A stretch of DNA of 64,000 nucleotides from Plantago ovata (lineage: Eukaryota; Streptophyta; Magnoliopsida; Lamiales; Plantaginaceae). This document shows positions 51,392 through 64,000 of the stretch, piece by piece; position 1 is the first letter of the stretch; every line of letters begins with the position of its first letter. Position numbers and translations under genes: made by a program. Under the pieces are notes generated by a model. It had not been told where the DNA came from. It saw nothing but the letters and a program-made list of their open reading frames with translations, and searched no databases. The DNA is taken from the NCBI GenBank assembly GCA_028274465.1, contig CM051457.1:29547313-29611312 (forward strand), in the 5' to 3' direction.

Positions 51392-52143
51392 ATTATAATG
51401 TTGCAGAATTAAATACCTATGCAGATGTAACAGGAGACAAGTCCGTTGACTAATTCACCAAACTCTGGTTGAAGATATTATCAAACTAGCTAGTCGTACG
51501 ATGATTTTTGTGTAAAGCCAACCAAGCTACGTATTGGAAGGCTCTTTATATTGATCAATCTCTGAACAAATGTTAGTCAGTCGTGAATTCTTTTGTATTG
51601 ATCAATCTCTGAACAATGTAGCTCTTTATATATTTGGGACATTTATACGAATTGGTCGGAAAAATTTGTATACCTAATGATCCCAAAATCCATCCAAATA
51701 TGTGTACTTAGTTTTTTGCTTAGAAAAAAAAAATCAATAAATAAATACAATTGTTCACATTCACGTCTCATCTGATATAGTATCCGTATCATTCGAACCA
51801 TCCTGAAATAGCACTTCTATGACTGGAAAAGAATGTTACAGTACAATGTTACAAATGTGGTTTCTACACAGATTCTATACTTTTACATAGCTTACATTAA
51901 TTTATCTTTAGGACCATCTTCAGAACTCCCTAAAACAATCAAACAGTAACCTAACTCACAAAACAAAACTCACCAAAACCATCAAACAATAACCTAACTC
52001 ACAAACAATGACATTGTTCCTTTCTCTTCTGCATCGCAGTCCACCAATGCATCAATTTAACTTACGCCTCCACTATAACTTCACATATGAAGATGGAGGA
52101 ATCCTGAAGATGATGCAAAATCATGGCTCATTAAATTTTTAGT
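51392..52143. other. Spacer, including the SWEETIE-like 3' untranslated region
   Basis: No supported gene. A short direct repeat (ATTGATCAATCTCTGAACAA) occurs at about 51,551 and 51,596. The right edge is 3' untranslated sequence of the next gene. Confidence 0.45.
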
Positions 52144-55100
52144 TCACTGTTTATCTACGGGAGCTTTATTTGTACTCGAGTCACCAGCAGCATTATCCAC
52201 AGGTGGCGAATTAGGAGATTGAGGGCTTGACACCAATTCATCGTTTTCTTGATCATCAGAATGATGACCACTTGTATGGTCATCTACAGGAACATGTGAT
52301 TCTTCTGCCTGATTGATGTGGCCTCCTGCATTGGCGGTGCTTGAACCTTGATCAGGCCCTCCATCTTCTGTACAGACATCTTCCTTTGTTCTAAAAGATG
52401 GGGAAGCAGAGCTTGCATGACCATCTCCAGAACCAGGAGAACCTTCAGTCAGACTGCTATCTGCTACTTCACATGCTCCTAAAACTTCATTAGGCTCTTT
52501 GTCCCCAACGGGACAATTTTCATTGACGCCAAAAGATGGGGAAGTATAGTTTTCATGACCATCTGAAGAACCAGGGTTCCCTTCTGTCAGATTGCTATCT
52601 GCTACTTTACACGCTTCTGAAACTTCATCAGGCTCTTCATCCCAATGCGAACCTTTTCGTTGACGCCAAAAGATGGGGATGTGTAGGTTTCCTGACCATC
52701 TGCAGGATTGCCAGCTTCTTTCGAGCCGCCACCTATATCTTCATCAGGCTCTTCATCTTCAATAGTGATATTTTCCTTACTAGAAGATGGAGAGCTAGAG
52801 GTTTTTAAATCATCTGATAAACCGTGGGATTCTTCTGGTTGGGTCTTGGTCGGAATTTTAAGGGAACTCGTATCTTCATCAAGCTCTTTATATTCAACAT
52901 TATTATTGTCTTTCATTCTAAATGACAGTGAAGTAGAAGACTCATGACCATGCGTAGGATCACTGGATTCTTCCACCTGACTACCACTGGATTCTTCCAC
53001 CGGACTGCCATTGGTTACTTCAGTTGCATCCATGCTTTCATCAAGACTTTGATCTTCAACACTAACATTTTCGTTCATGCTATATTGCGGGGATGTAGAT
53101 ATTTCATCACCATCTGAAGGACAATGTGACTCTTCCTTCGGACTCACAACTCCAACACGCTCTACATTTTCAACAGAAACATTATCCTTCATGTTAAAGG
53201 AAGGGGAAGTAGAGTCTTCTACATTGTCAGCGTCTATACTACCATCATTTGAGATTGACGGGATGTTGTCTGGAGTTGGGGTAGTTACATTTCCTGAAGC
53301 TGGAAATGACTGGAAAGTATCCCAATCGTCGTCTTCTTCCTCTTCGTCTTCTTCTGCATCACTGTCATTAGATTCCATTGCAGGGGCTACTGGAAGGGGA
53401 TTGCTCTCTCGGTTTTGCTGGGTGTGTGAAGGCAACTTAATCACCAAGGGAGGTCCTGAGGAAGATGTTAATTTTGGGTTCTGATCTTGTACAACTGAAG
53501 CACGGATCATGTCCTGAAAGCAATGAACTGAAGTCAGATCTCAATTTTGAAAGGAAAATTTACAAATTATTGATAATTTTACGAGTTTCTATTATTAATT
53601 TAGTGTGACCTTGAACCACTGGTTGCAGCCAATTTCATAAATGACTTGTACGAAACAAATTCCCATATGCCGAAATAAGAAAGAAAAACAAAATCACAAA
53701 GAATAGTTCAATAACATATACTATATCAGTTTCCCCATACAGCATACTCATCATTTTCTTGAGAACCCACATTAACATTAGCACATTACCCATGATGCAA
53801 TGATTTAGCCAGGTTCACAGTGGAATCAAGAGTATCACATGTCAGTATTCAAGATTTTCCAAAACTGAATGAGAATATAGAAAAGAACCTGAAGCTGCTG
53901 TCTTTTGGCAGCTGACATTTCTAACAACAAATCTTTGACGAGAGCTGCAGAACTAGGTGTTTGAGCAAGTTGAGAAACAATATTAACAGAGATGTTTCGT
54001 AGGCCATTAGCTTCCTGGAATAAGCTTCACAATTAGTATAGGTACAAAAAATTGTGGGGCGGGGCATACTAAGAATTGAAGAATTGGCATTACTTGGGAA
54101 ATTGAATTATCTGTTGCTGAAAAGATCATGAGAATAGCTTCAAAAAGCAGTCTGATCAGGCCCTTCTGATAATCCCTACCCTTAGGCAATGTTTGCAGAA
54201 GCACCAAAATTTTCAGACACTCTCCACCAACAGTAATTGCTTCTCTGTTAATAGGCATCTGTCATGACAATCAAAATTACAACTCATTACAATGATATTT
54301 AAAAGTGGCGTTTAAGTCTACCAGATAAACTGTACCTCCAAAATATTTTGTATTATGATGAAAAAATCTCCAACAAGCTCGCCAGCAAAAAAATTTGAGA
54401 AAGAAGCATCGCCTGTACTGATTCCTTTCTGTAGAATAACTTTTACTACTTGCAAACCAACTGCCTGAATCTGCACATAAAACTTGTGTTACTTGATTGA
54501 ATGTGAGACCTTAAAATAGAGAGGCGGGTAGATTTCTTACTTGTATGTCAGAGTTAGTGAGCACAGCTTGCACTTGGCGAATGCTGCATTCCAGAAGTTT
54601 TGATAAGACAGGATTGCTTTCTTCCTTCTGTCCAGGGCTTTCAAATGAAAAAGCTAGATTTGCATAAGAAAACATTTGCTCAATAGCAAAGGCAAGCTTC
54701 AAAAGTAGCAAGTTTACGCTTGCTGGACATCTTATTTTCCAGACAATGAATAGCCTTGATGCAATCTCTAGTCAGACTACATGCTGCATCTAGACAAGCC
54801 GTGTTTATTGATGCCAATTGCCTAATGTCATCATCCCCGAGTTCTAATTTTCCTGGAAAAAAATAATTAAAATCATCAGCCTGGCTCACATAATATTAGG
54901 CTAGTGACAGTTGCTGACTAAACGCCATAAGATAATATGTAGGCAATGATATTAATTATGCATAAGTTTAAAGCAGAAAGAAATAGAACATGTGATACAT
55001 ACACACGAACATAGATTTATGAAACAAAATGTTGTTGCAGATATCAGATACCATGTACTTACCAAGTTTCTTTAAGGAAGAAATAACTGACTGCAGAAAG

Positions 55101-58100
55101 CCATTTAGTTTTGAAAGGCGGTCTTCTGTTGATGCTTCTCCAATGCACTTGTAACCAATTAGTAGAAAAGGCAACAATGACTTTAGTTGCATCTGCGTGA
55201 ATAAATTGGTTATATTGAAAGTGAGAACATGAAGGCTGATATTAGAGAAAGGATACAAATAACATGAAGTTTATATGTCAGTTCCTTGGGATATACTCCC
55301 TATGCAAGATTCAAATGCTTCACGTGCTCTTCTTTCGGACATACTACTTGCAATGAGAACTTTCTTCCCGGATGTAACATATCATCCAAAACATTATTAG
55401 CATATACTATGCATGTATGATTCAACTGCTTTACAGGCTATTCTTTCGAACATATTAGCAATGGTAACTTTTCTTCCCAAATATAGCAACACATAAAAAT
55501 AATTATGTCACATCGCCAACTCCAAAGCACTCCTCGAATGTGTAGAAGAATATACTACCATTCAGATTTATTTATTATTTATTTTTTGTTTTTTTTAACT
55601 CTATAAAAGCTTCATTTCAACACAAAACACTGCAATCACTTCGGAGAGCAGGAATTCCTTAGTTGAGCAGTAGTTATCATATAGCTTTAAGGATTTCTCA
55701 TGAATTACCAGGCATGAACCATCATCATCATAAAGGAAATTATCTACCTGAGGTTCAAAGCGTTCCAATAGTGTTGTGGCGGCCTTAAGGGAGACGGCAA
55801 TAGTTTTCTCCCAGCTGGAAAGGAATTGGGAATCGGCATTGCACCTGAGTCGAAAACAACATCAATTATTGTAAGCATATGCTACTCATGACATTTGAAA
55901 CACACAAGATGCCAAAGTGGTACCTCAACAAAAATTTGAAAAGAGAAGTCGTGCACAGTTCAGATGCCAAGCATGCGAAATCTTCAACTTCGAGGAACTC
56001 TTTAGGACAGTTCTGAACAATCTGCAGAGGCCAGACAAGACATAAGTGAGGAGAAGTTTTTCAAGTAAGAAAATCCAAAGGGCCGGTAGTGAAATGTTTA
56101 TATAATTTGAGCTGTAAGGTGTTTGGTCGCAAAATAACTGCTGATTCCACAAATCAAGAGTTGGTTTAAATCCAAATTATTGATTCGTTATTTATTCAAG
56201 TACTCACAAATGAATTAAGTTCTATCTGATTCAAGGTGAACCCTAGGAAAGCAAAGCTTTTGCTCACATAAGTCTTTTGAACTATAAAACAGAAGTTTCA
56301 TATTTTTATGCGATAACGAATTTTAGATCCGCAGAACTTAATGAATGTAAGTTTTCTTCACTCCCGAAGCTGGATTAGTACACACTATAAAAAGGGGTCA
56401 AAGCTCGAGAGCCGAATATATTCGGTCCAGAAAATTCACCCTATATATATGATCTGGAGCGATGCTCACCCTCTACACACACACACAGCAAAAGAAAGAA
56501 TTCTCCATAAATTTCACCTGTGATAAGCTAGAGACCACAAGACCATCCCATGAATCTTCTCTGAGTATAAAACGCAAAAAGACCTGCATATTACACCAAA
56601 CTATACATAAAAAGGAGTTTCAATTATGTCATCAGTACCAGTATGTACAGGCAGCTTGGCAGGAGATTATAAGAGCAATAAATACGACACATTTCTAATT
56701 CTACAGACAACAGCGTGCATGTGTCATATTTTTACTTATTTAGCAAAGCTCCCTGGTATTTTGCAGTATTCCAGATTGGTTTTCGGATCTCGGTTTTTAT
56801 GCCCACCCCTACATATACTTGCAAGGGATATTTATGTATATAGATGCACGCACACGTGTATAAATTTCTAGTACTAGAGACAACAGTCTACACGTGCCAT
56901 ATTATAATTTTAACAAAGAAAATTCTGGATATATACAATATGCATCCCCCTCCCCCTGAACGGTGAGCAGAGCAGGACTCCAGAAAAGATTATTGGAGAA
57001 ACACATAAGGCCTTAGTTTCTCGGGGAGATTTTATTCACAGAAAGGGAGGAATTCACAAAGACAGGTACACAGGACCATAAACCACTACTTGCAACAATG
57101 TATATTCAGCAATTATACATTCCTCAACTAGTCAACTGTAGGTCCCAAAAGTCTGGTTGTACTAAATTTGGATTACTGCTGGAGAATGCTACTCACCACC
57201 TTGAATGACAAATATTACTAGATAAACTCGGCATGATAGAATACGTGCCACACACTCCGAAATTCACAAATTGGCCCTGAGGACTACTGAGACAAGGACT
57301 ATTATTAAGCAAATATTATGGTACTCTTGATCATTGAGGGTTTTAGAGGCACAAACATTCAAAGGTCAAATATAATGGTACTCTTGATCATGAAGAGTTT
57401 TAGAGGCACACAACTCCAAAAGGTCAGATGTGCACATATAGAAACTCTACATTCCAGTTGGCACAATCAAGGAAATCACAAAACACATTAAATTACTCTG
57501 ATTTCAATTACAGAAATTCGGAGATGTAAGATATCAAAATATACTATGAAGTACCTGCAATAATTCTGTGCAAGCATCCAAAGTGAGATACTCAGCACTG
57601 AAGAATTTCTCGGTGGCCATAAACTGAAGCACCGGGAAGAAGAAGTCATATAACTTTGAAGAACTGGAATCATCCGCCAAGATATCACCACCGCTGATTT
57701 TGGATTTAACGCATGAAAGTGGTATTATACTTTCACTGAAGCTACTAATATCTTGTTCCTGAAATAACACTAGAAGTAAAAAACCCCATAGAAACTGGAA
57801 GTCCTCCAATCCCAACTCAACCATGCTATATCCAGAAGTAGGCATGTCAGTAGATCTATGAGGCGGTGAAGATCTATTCAAGCTAGAATTTGCAGGAACT
57901 GCATCCAACACAAGCGCTTGTAGAATTACGGGCCAAGCTTCTTCTAGACAAGGCTGCAACTCAGCTGCAACAACTGGTGACTGTATTCCATCAAGAAATG
58001 GTTTCCACTGTATGTCCAAGAAACAAGAAAAAGTTAAGTTATTAATAAATGTCACAAATTTTATTATCAATGTGAAATTGTGGATCATTTTTTGCCAGAC

Positions 58101-61100
58101 GCAGGTAGCATAATGTGAAGGAAAGAGAAGTCAGTCTCACATGTTCTAAATTAAGATGGAAGTGAACAAAGCTGTAGTCCTTCAAAAGAGAGAGCCAATA
58201 GATTCCTAGAATGCTTGAACTCTTTGAAAATAAAGGGAGCAGTGCTAAATACTCCTTCGGAATTTCATCACCTTGTCTCCGTAAAAAAGCGAACATGTAA
58301 CATTTGAGAGAAGCATGGACAGTGAGAAGCCTTATTTTTATCTGAAATTATCAAGAGAGAGAAAATAAGATGCCGGTAAAGATCCCTTCTGGGTCTCACC
58401 ACAAAATTATCAATCATGATGCAAGGTAAATTCACATAAATTTAGCACATTAAAGGACTCACAATCATGTAAAATTATCAACCGTGATACGGAATAAACT
58501 CGCATATATCAGTACGTTAAACGAGTCACAAAGAATAAGACAGACGTTTATCTATGTACACATATCAACCTTGCACGAGACCCATTCAGCATATGATGGG
58601 AAGTATAGGTCGTTGAACTCATTGAGTGGACGTGAAATCAATGAAAATATTCTCTTCACTGCAGCTTGGTCTCGACTAACAATCCCACTCATTAGCATCT
58701 GGAAATCATCAGTAGAACAATCAGAATCACTTGATACGATTTACCTGGCACATGAAAAAATATACCTCCATACCTTTGTGGCCAGTTGCAGGCCTGCTTC
58801 TAGAAGCATAGGACCTGAGAATGAATCCAATGCACTTCGGACAGCAGATACCAGCTGGGCCTGGAGAGAGTAAATGAAAGAAAATTCATAATTAGCTGAC
58901 TACTAATAACCATTTGTGCTTCATTACTTTAATGGAGAGCTCAAACATGATGTTTTATGGATACCATCATACATCTAGCATGAAAAACTCTCAAAATTTC
59001 AACGGCAGACTAAAGTCGGGCAGCTATGGTAGCAAACCTGATATTGCTCCAGAAGGAGGTGGTCAGGAAGCTCCGGATCTGGAATAGCTGCAAACTAATA
59101 AATAAAGCAAAAGTTCAGAATCAATTGTGGTTTGTATAATTTAACATGACTAATAACCAACTGGAAAATATTTTCATAAGAGAATAAGAGATGAAACTCA
59201 AATTTGCAGATAACGTCCATTGTAAAAAGAAATGATATTCCTAGTCACTTAACATGCCTTGGACATCTCCTTTTTTATTTCCTTAAGTTTTAACATGTTC
59301 ATAGGAGACTAAAAGTAGCATCTTCATTCTGCATGCATTATTTGAGACATGCAGTGCGAGAAAGTGTATGAAAGAACATGTTCATTGCTATGACTATCGA
59401 CCGGGTGGCCAGAACTTTCAAATAAAAACTTCAACTTTCTTATGGTTATTCAAGTCTTCCAGAATTCCAAGAAAGCTAGATAGCTCTATACATAAACAAT
59501 CAGACACTTCGCCAAAGTACAATAAATCAATGACATTGTAAACCTGACAGCTAGAACCTTCCACAGACCAATTAAGAAATTATAACAAGTATCAGACATT
59601 AGTATCATTCCATAGACAAAGAATGGTTTGTAACTAAAGGTCAGCTATATAAACAAAGGGTCAGTAATACGTGCATATGCAAAATCCCAAAAATCAGCAT
59701 ACGGACACTTCTTTTTTTTTTTATCTGTTTAAAATAAATTTGATACATCAAACAGAAATGTTATATATTTAACAACAATTTGGTTGTTTGCTAAAACATA
59801 AAATAAAAATAAAAGTGTAAGCACCTACCAAATTCACTACCTAATACAATCTTGATAAGTACTCCTGTTTTGGAGTAATAAGTTACAAAATAATACTTCT
59901 ACCAAGTATGATGAAAGGCCGAGAAAATTTGAAACGGACTGGGTTTTGAGCCAAATGAAAGGCCAAGAAAATTTGAAACGGACTGGGTTTTGAGCCAGCA
60001 GTGAATCGACAACAACTAGGCCAACTGCATCTCAATCTACACAATCTTGACAAATAATAACAACATATGCAAAAGGTCAAGGGAAAAGAAAGAGACAGAC
60101 GAGTCTCACCACTGACACATAGACAGAATTTGTGTGTGCGGGGTGGGGGTGGTGGAGGAAAGATGGAATAAATCGAAGAAGTTGGAGAAGTACTAGTCCA
60201 CTCTGGCCCGAGTCCTCATAGATTTGGTTTTGGAATCAATTTTTGTTTGTATGATATTGTCTTCTCTTGTTACCATATGAGAGTGGATCTACATCTACTT
60301 ATATATCCTTTGACATTCATGTGCGTATCCAATGTGTGATACAGCGTATCACAGTAACACTTGTGTATTTAGATTCTCTACTCTGGATCTATGTAGATCC
60401 GACCCGAATATCTTCATACATAAAAGGAAAAAATAAATAAATACATAATTCACATATTTTGGCTTGTCCATGCCCTAAATGTATTCATATGGATATGCTG
60501 GGACCCTTCCTGTACTTTCTCCACCTTAGATTATAATATATTCCCAGAGAATTCATTGGATGTAAAGAAATTTCAAATGTAGTTAAAATGTACCTTGTCT
60601 ATAATTGTACACAGAAGGGATACACCAACTGGCCGCATGTTTTCGAACTGAATGGTGCTTATCTATTTAGAAAGAAATGAAAAAAGCATTTGAGACTACT
60701 AATAATATATGCTATTCAATGCTCAAAGGAAAAGATGGCAATGGTACCTGGTATGCAAGAGATATGAGCTCTTGCAATTGAACAACCAGCCAGTCTCCAG
60801 AAACAGGGTTCTTAGCTCGTTGAGCCCTTGCCAATGAAAGATCAAAGTGTGCAGGATTTTCTCCAACTGCTTGTGGTAGATGACTCAAGCACCTAGTTGC
60901 ATTAAATGTTTCAGCATTAATACCATCCAGTATGTGCGTGTGTGTGTGGAATGGGGTGGGTTGGGTTGAATGTTTGCCATGGTAACCCAGTGATAAACAG
61001 AATGAGGAACATGACTTGTAATATAGCATATTAACAGTAGGTCGAGCGAAAGAAAGATATTGTGTCTAAACATACCACTAACAGACTACTTTTGACAGTC

Positions 61101-62891
61101 ATACTTGCATGGAGCAACGTTTTATAATCGAATATCTTAATCAAGAAGTAAAAGTTGAACCTAGAATCAGGGAAGTGCCCAAGCAAAGATATTGACCTAA
61201 ATTCCTTAGCCCCATAATAAACAATGAAATTTCCCATTTTACTGGGCGAGCTTCGAATGATTGTCTATTTAACAGTCCCCGAGTCCTGTATTAGTATTTC
61301 ATTCAATATAATGGATCGTCAAATTAGGTTATAAAGCTAATTCACATTGATTCCAGTAAATTAGCTAGTGCCTGTAAGTGCTAATACCTTATAAGAATCC
61401 GTGGGGCCCATATTACATGCATAGTGATTCATTTCATTATCAACGAAGAATATAAGTGAGTGAGGACAAGGATATTTTCTAAATGAATAAGCCCGCTTAC
61501 GGCCTGAAATTATTTTTAACGACCAAACAACATCTGAGGTGATAGCAAGTTAGTTTCATTATTTTTTCTTTACATGAGACAATCTTTGAAGAGTAAATTG
61601 ATGAGCAAATACATATAGTATCAATGCAAGGTCTTTGATTTGTATAAAAAGGTGAACATATAATATTGTAAAGAAAGGATTAAACCAAATTTAATGAAAC
61701 ATTACCCAAGTCTAAATAATTGGAAGTTATAAACAAAAGGGTACATACTCGGCAGCGAAAACCCTTGTTCGATATCTAAGGTGCTTATCTCTTTTAAAGT
61801 TAGGACTGGAGAAATCGGGCGTCGAAGTGCGAACTGAACTTCTGGATCCAGAAACCATGTTCTCATCATCATCACCAAGATTCAGCCTTTTCTCACCATC
61901 AGGACCGCTTGAAGAATCATTCAAAGAGTTGTTACCAGTGTTTGGAACAAGTCTTGATGTAGAAAGAACCTGAAGGATTTTTGTCAAGCATGACCACTGA
62001 TTAGATGGTTCGATTATATAAGATTTGTGTGACCAGCAGTTGCTATGAGGACAAGTTGAAAACGAATTGAATCACTGTAACTAAAACCACCTTTATAGGT
62101 ACATAAGAAATCCAGTTTGAAAATCTCAGTTCTCTACAGAGCATATTTATGAAATCAAGCAAAATGTACCCTCTATGAACCTTGAACTGATTAAGTATTG
62201 AAATTCCGCATATAAGTTTGGTGCCAAAGGACACAGAATATGAATCGATAAACCCCTTCCTTAAATTAGCTTCTTAAAGGCATAAGATCACAAAAGGATG
62301 GGTATTAATCCTAAACAGCCAAACCGTAGTGCACAGATAGGAAATTACCATGTTATGGCATATTGACAGCCAATGAGATGGGTGAGAAGGGCATGACGCA
62401 TATAGCAGTCTCATAATGGTTGTACGTGCTAAATTTCCAATCCTGCCACATATCATAAATATCATAAGAACCTGAAGTATCATTGCGTGATAATTTGCAC
62501 CAACTTATAGTGATCATTTTCTGTAATAATACAATACCCGGTGAGCACGACCGTGCTTCTAGTCCGTACAATGAAAATCTTTGTACAGCATGACAAATGT
62601 TGTATAACATATTCATTCACATACAATGATTGTTCTAAAATCATGACTGGTAATCTGACTAATATATTGCATAACTAGCTCATGGCACAGCTATATGCAG
62701 ATTGTTTAGTGTTCGATTGCTGATTGAATACAAGATGATGATGATGGTGCTTTTATTATAAATAATAATAATAATAATAATTATTATTATTAGTTTTTAA
62801 TTTTTTTAATTATTAGTACCTTTTATTATCACACAAAATTGGAAGGGACTCGAGAGACAAGCCTTTCTGGATACAAAAGCTCAGTCTAGAA

Positions 62892-62923
<32 letters not shown>

Positions 62924-62936
62924 TAATAATAATTAT

Positions 62937-63033
<97 letters not shown>

Positions 63034-63039
63034 GTTATT

Positions 63040-63083
<44 letters not shown>

Positions 63084-63829
63084 TATCATAAATCCCCAAT
63101 GAATATAAGCTTGAAGAAAACTAAAAGAAGGGGCAACGGGCAACCAGAGGTAATGAGGTTCAAGGATAAACAAATAATGGAAAACTTATACTCCAACTTG
63201 TTAGGGCAATTTTACCAATCATCCGAATCAATAAGAATAAATCACTATTTCTTGATTTAACACAAAAACTTATCAACAGTATACCATATATGCACAAAAC
63301 TTACTGTGCATCAGTTTCCTCATCAAGCATATGGAACAAGGTTTCTTCAATTTGTTCTTGAATAACCGAGGCCTGTAAGATGAAGGCATAGAATATTCAA
63401 ATTTTGGACTAAAAAGGAAATTTCTGGCGATCATGCAATGCGTAAACAGGATCCAAGAAACCACTTAGTTTACCATAAGAATGGCTGTCTAAAAAATCAA
63501 AATAACCAAATAAGATTTTCGTTGTTTATCAATCAATTCTATCCAAGGGGAACAAATTAATTCACATAGTCACTGAAAGAGAAGTTAGAATTACTAACCG
63601 GATCCTTTTCTATGAGGTGTCTCAGAGTTGAAAGAGCCAAATGTCTCAGCGTAGGCTAGCAATAAATTGAATATATTTCAGATAACAAAGAAACAATGCA
63701 GATAAGCTCATTAAATAGGGTAAGGTTACCTGTCTTGAAGATAGAGTGGGTAGGAGATTCAGCAGATGTGAATGCACTGTAACTGCTTGTGGTGCAAAAA
63801 GAACAAGTTGTTGTGTAAAGCGCACACTC
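52144..63829 (-). CDS. SWEETIE: SWEETIE/HEATR5-like HEAT-repeat protein, last 20 exons, partial
   Basis: HEATR5/SWEETIE proteins are very large HEAT-repeat scaffolds in AP-1/trans-Golgi membrane traffic; Arabidopsis SWEETIE affects sugar balance. Exons on minus (high to low): 63829-63730, 63655-63599, 63372-63305, 62442-62349, 61969-61749, 60892-60748, 60662-60594, 59094-59038, 58860-58774, 58698-58570, 58341-58141, 58007-57555, 56021-55924, 55844-55748, 55192-55063, 54852-54541, 54470-54336, 54258-54094, 54014-53889, 53513-52144. Diagnostic parts: LRHLALSTLRHLIEKDP, TTIMRLLYASCPSHPSHWLS, and DDDWDTFQSFP in the last exon, followed by an acidic Ser-rich repeat tail. The 5' part lies beyond the right edge. 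Two one-base breaks occur: an extra base near 54,710 and a missing G near 52,651. Phases fit everywhere else, so the gene may be sound with assembly errors, or newly broken. Confidence 0.78.
56022..57554. other. Long intron of the SWEETIE-like gene
   Basis: About 1.5 kb between two phase-compatible exons. It contains a short duplicated block (GGTACTCTTGATCAT at about 57,319 and 57,379). No independent gene is supported. Confidence 0.5.
59095..60593. other. Long intron of the SWEETIE-like gene
   Basis: About 1.5 kb, no supported gene. Around 59,917-59,998 there is a tandem duplication: AATTTGAAACGGACTGGGTT occurs twice about 40 bases apart. Confidence 0.5.
62757..63088. repeat. Compound trinucleotide microsatellites in a SWEETIE-like intron
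   Basis: A short AAT/ATT block at about 62,760-62,792, then at 62,891-63,088 a long (AAT)n array followed by (TTA)n in inverse orientation and (TCA)n. The AAT and ATT arms are complementary, so one strand could fold into a long hairpin. Both strands show long meaningless Ile-rich or Met-rich ORFs here. Confidence 0.9.
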
Positions 63830-63924
63830 CTGCAAAGATGAGAAGAAGAATCATGGAATTCTGCTAGATGCATAGAGACACAGATGTAGATGCTAACAGA
63901 ATGACATCACATAGAACCTAAGAA

Positions 63925-64000
63925 GCACGGAAACGGATACGGAAACGTTTCGGAAGCATGGAAACGTCAAAATTCAAAATAGTTGGATACGGAAACGTCT
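63925..64000. repeat. GATACGGAAACG repeat at the window edge
   Basis: The unit GATACGGAAACG occurs at least three times among GGAAACGT variants, running off the right edge. It lies upstream (on minus) of the last visible SWEETIE-like exon, so it is intronic. It is probably the end of an unidentified transposable element. Confidence 0.5.

Noticed and set aside
62886..63173. Met/Ile-rich ORFs
   Set aside because: Produced by trinucleotide microsatellites in a SWEETIE-like intron.

Overview
This window is nuclear DNA from a flowering plant, most likely a eudicot. The evidence is intron-rich genes with GT-AG junctions, plant-specific families (wax-type ketoacyl-CoA synthase, UGT90A-like glucosyltransferase, chloroplast ribosomal protein PSRP3, plant RAD23, a SWEETIE/HEATR5-like protein), AT-rich intergenic DNA, a chloroplast DNA insertion and many plant transposon families. 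I cannot name the species. No CRISPR array, operon or bacterial/phage feature was seen.

Layout. 1-2,330: 3' end of a broken Ty1/copia element (pol tail and truncated 3' LTR). 2,601-3,674: UGT90A-like pseudogene lacking its first part. 4,270-5,197: a small secreted-peptide ORF split by a hAT-like insertion. 5.8-9.7 kb: SINE, MITE, a solo copia LTR with a 5-bp target duplication and a small Mutator-like element. 10,997-12,472 (-): intact single-exon KCS6/CER6-type gene. 12.5-33.7 kb: gene-poor, with LINE remnants, a 0.9-kb tandem duplication, nested TIR elements and a Tourist-like MITE family. 33,899-39,041 (+): intact 12-exon RAD23 gene.

39.6-46.7 kb is one large Mutator-like element (MULE). 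Diverged long terminal inverted repeats, each holding an AT microsatellite and a GC-rich hairpin, enclose two convergent genes. One is a six-exon plant-mobile-domain (PMD/MAIN-like) gene on +. The other, on -, is a transposase joined through a Lys/Glu/Asp repeat linker to a SWIM finger and an OTU cysteine-protease domain. The transposase gene has nonsense codons and frame breaks; the PMD gene has one stop in exon 1 and is otherwise open. This is the best candidate for an unusual system here.

46.7-51.4 kb: LINE 3' ends, a CACTA terminus inserted in an IST1-like gene remnant, a frameshifted PSRP3 gene and a chloroplast rps12 fragment. 52,144-63,829 (-): the last 20 exons of a SWEETIE/HEATR5-like gene that runs off the right edge. 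It has two single-base frame breaks that exon-phase bookkeeping pins down, and a degenerate acidic Ser-rich repeat tail.

The genes do not form a pathway. KCS makes very-long-chain acyl-CoAs for cuticular wax, RAD23 shuttles ubiquitinated proteins to the proteasome, SWEETIE/HEATR5 proteins act in membrane traffic, and PSRP3 belongs to the chloroplast 30S ribosome.
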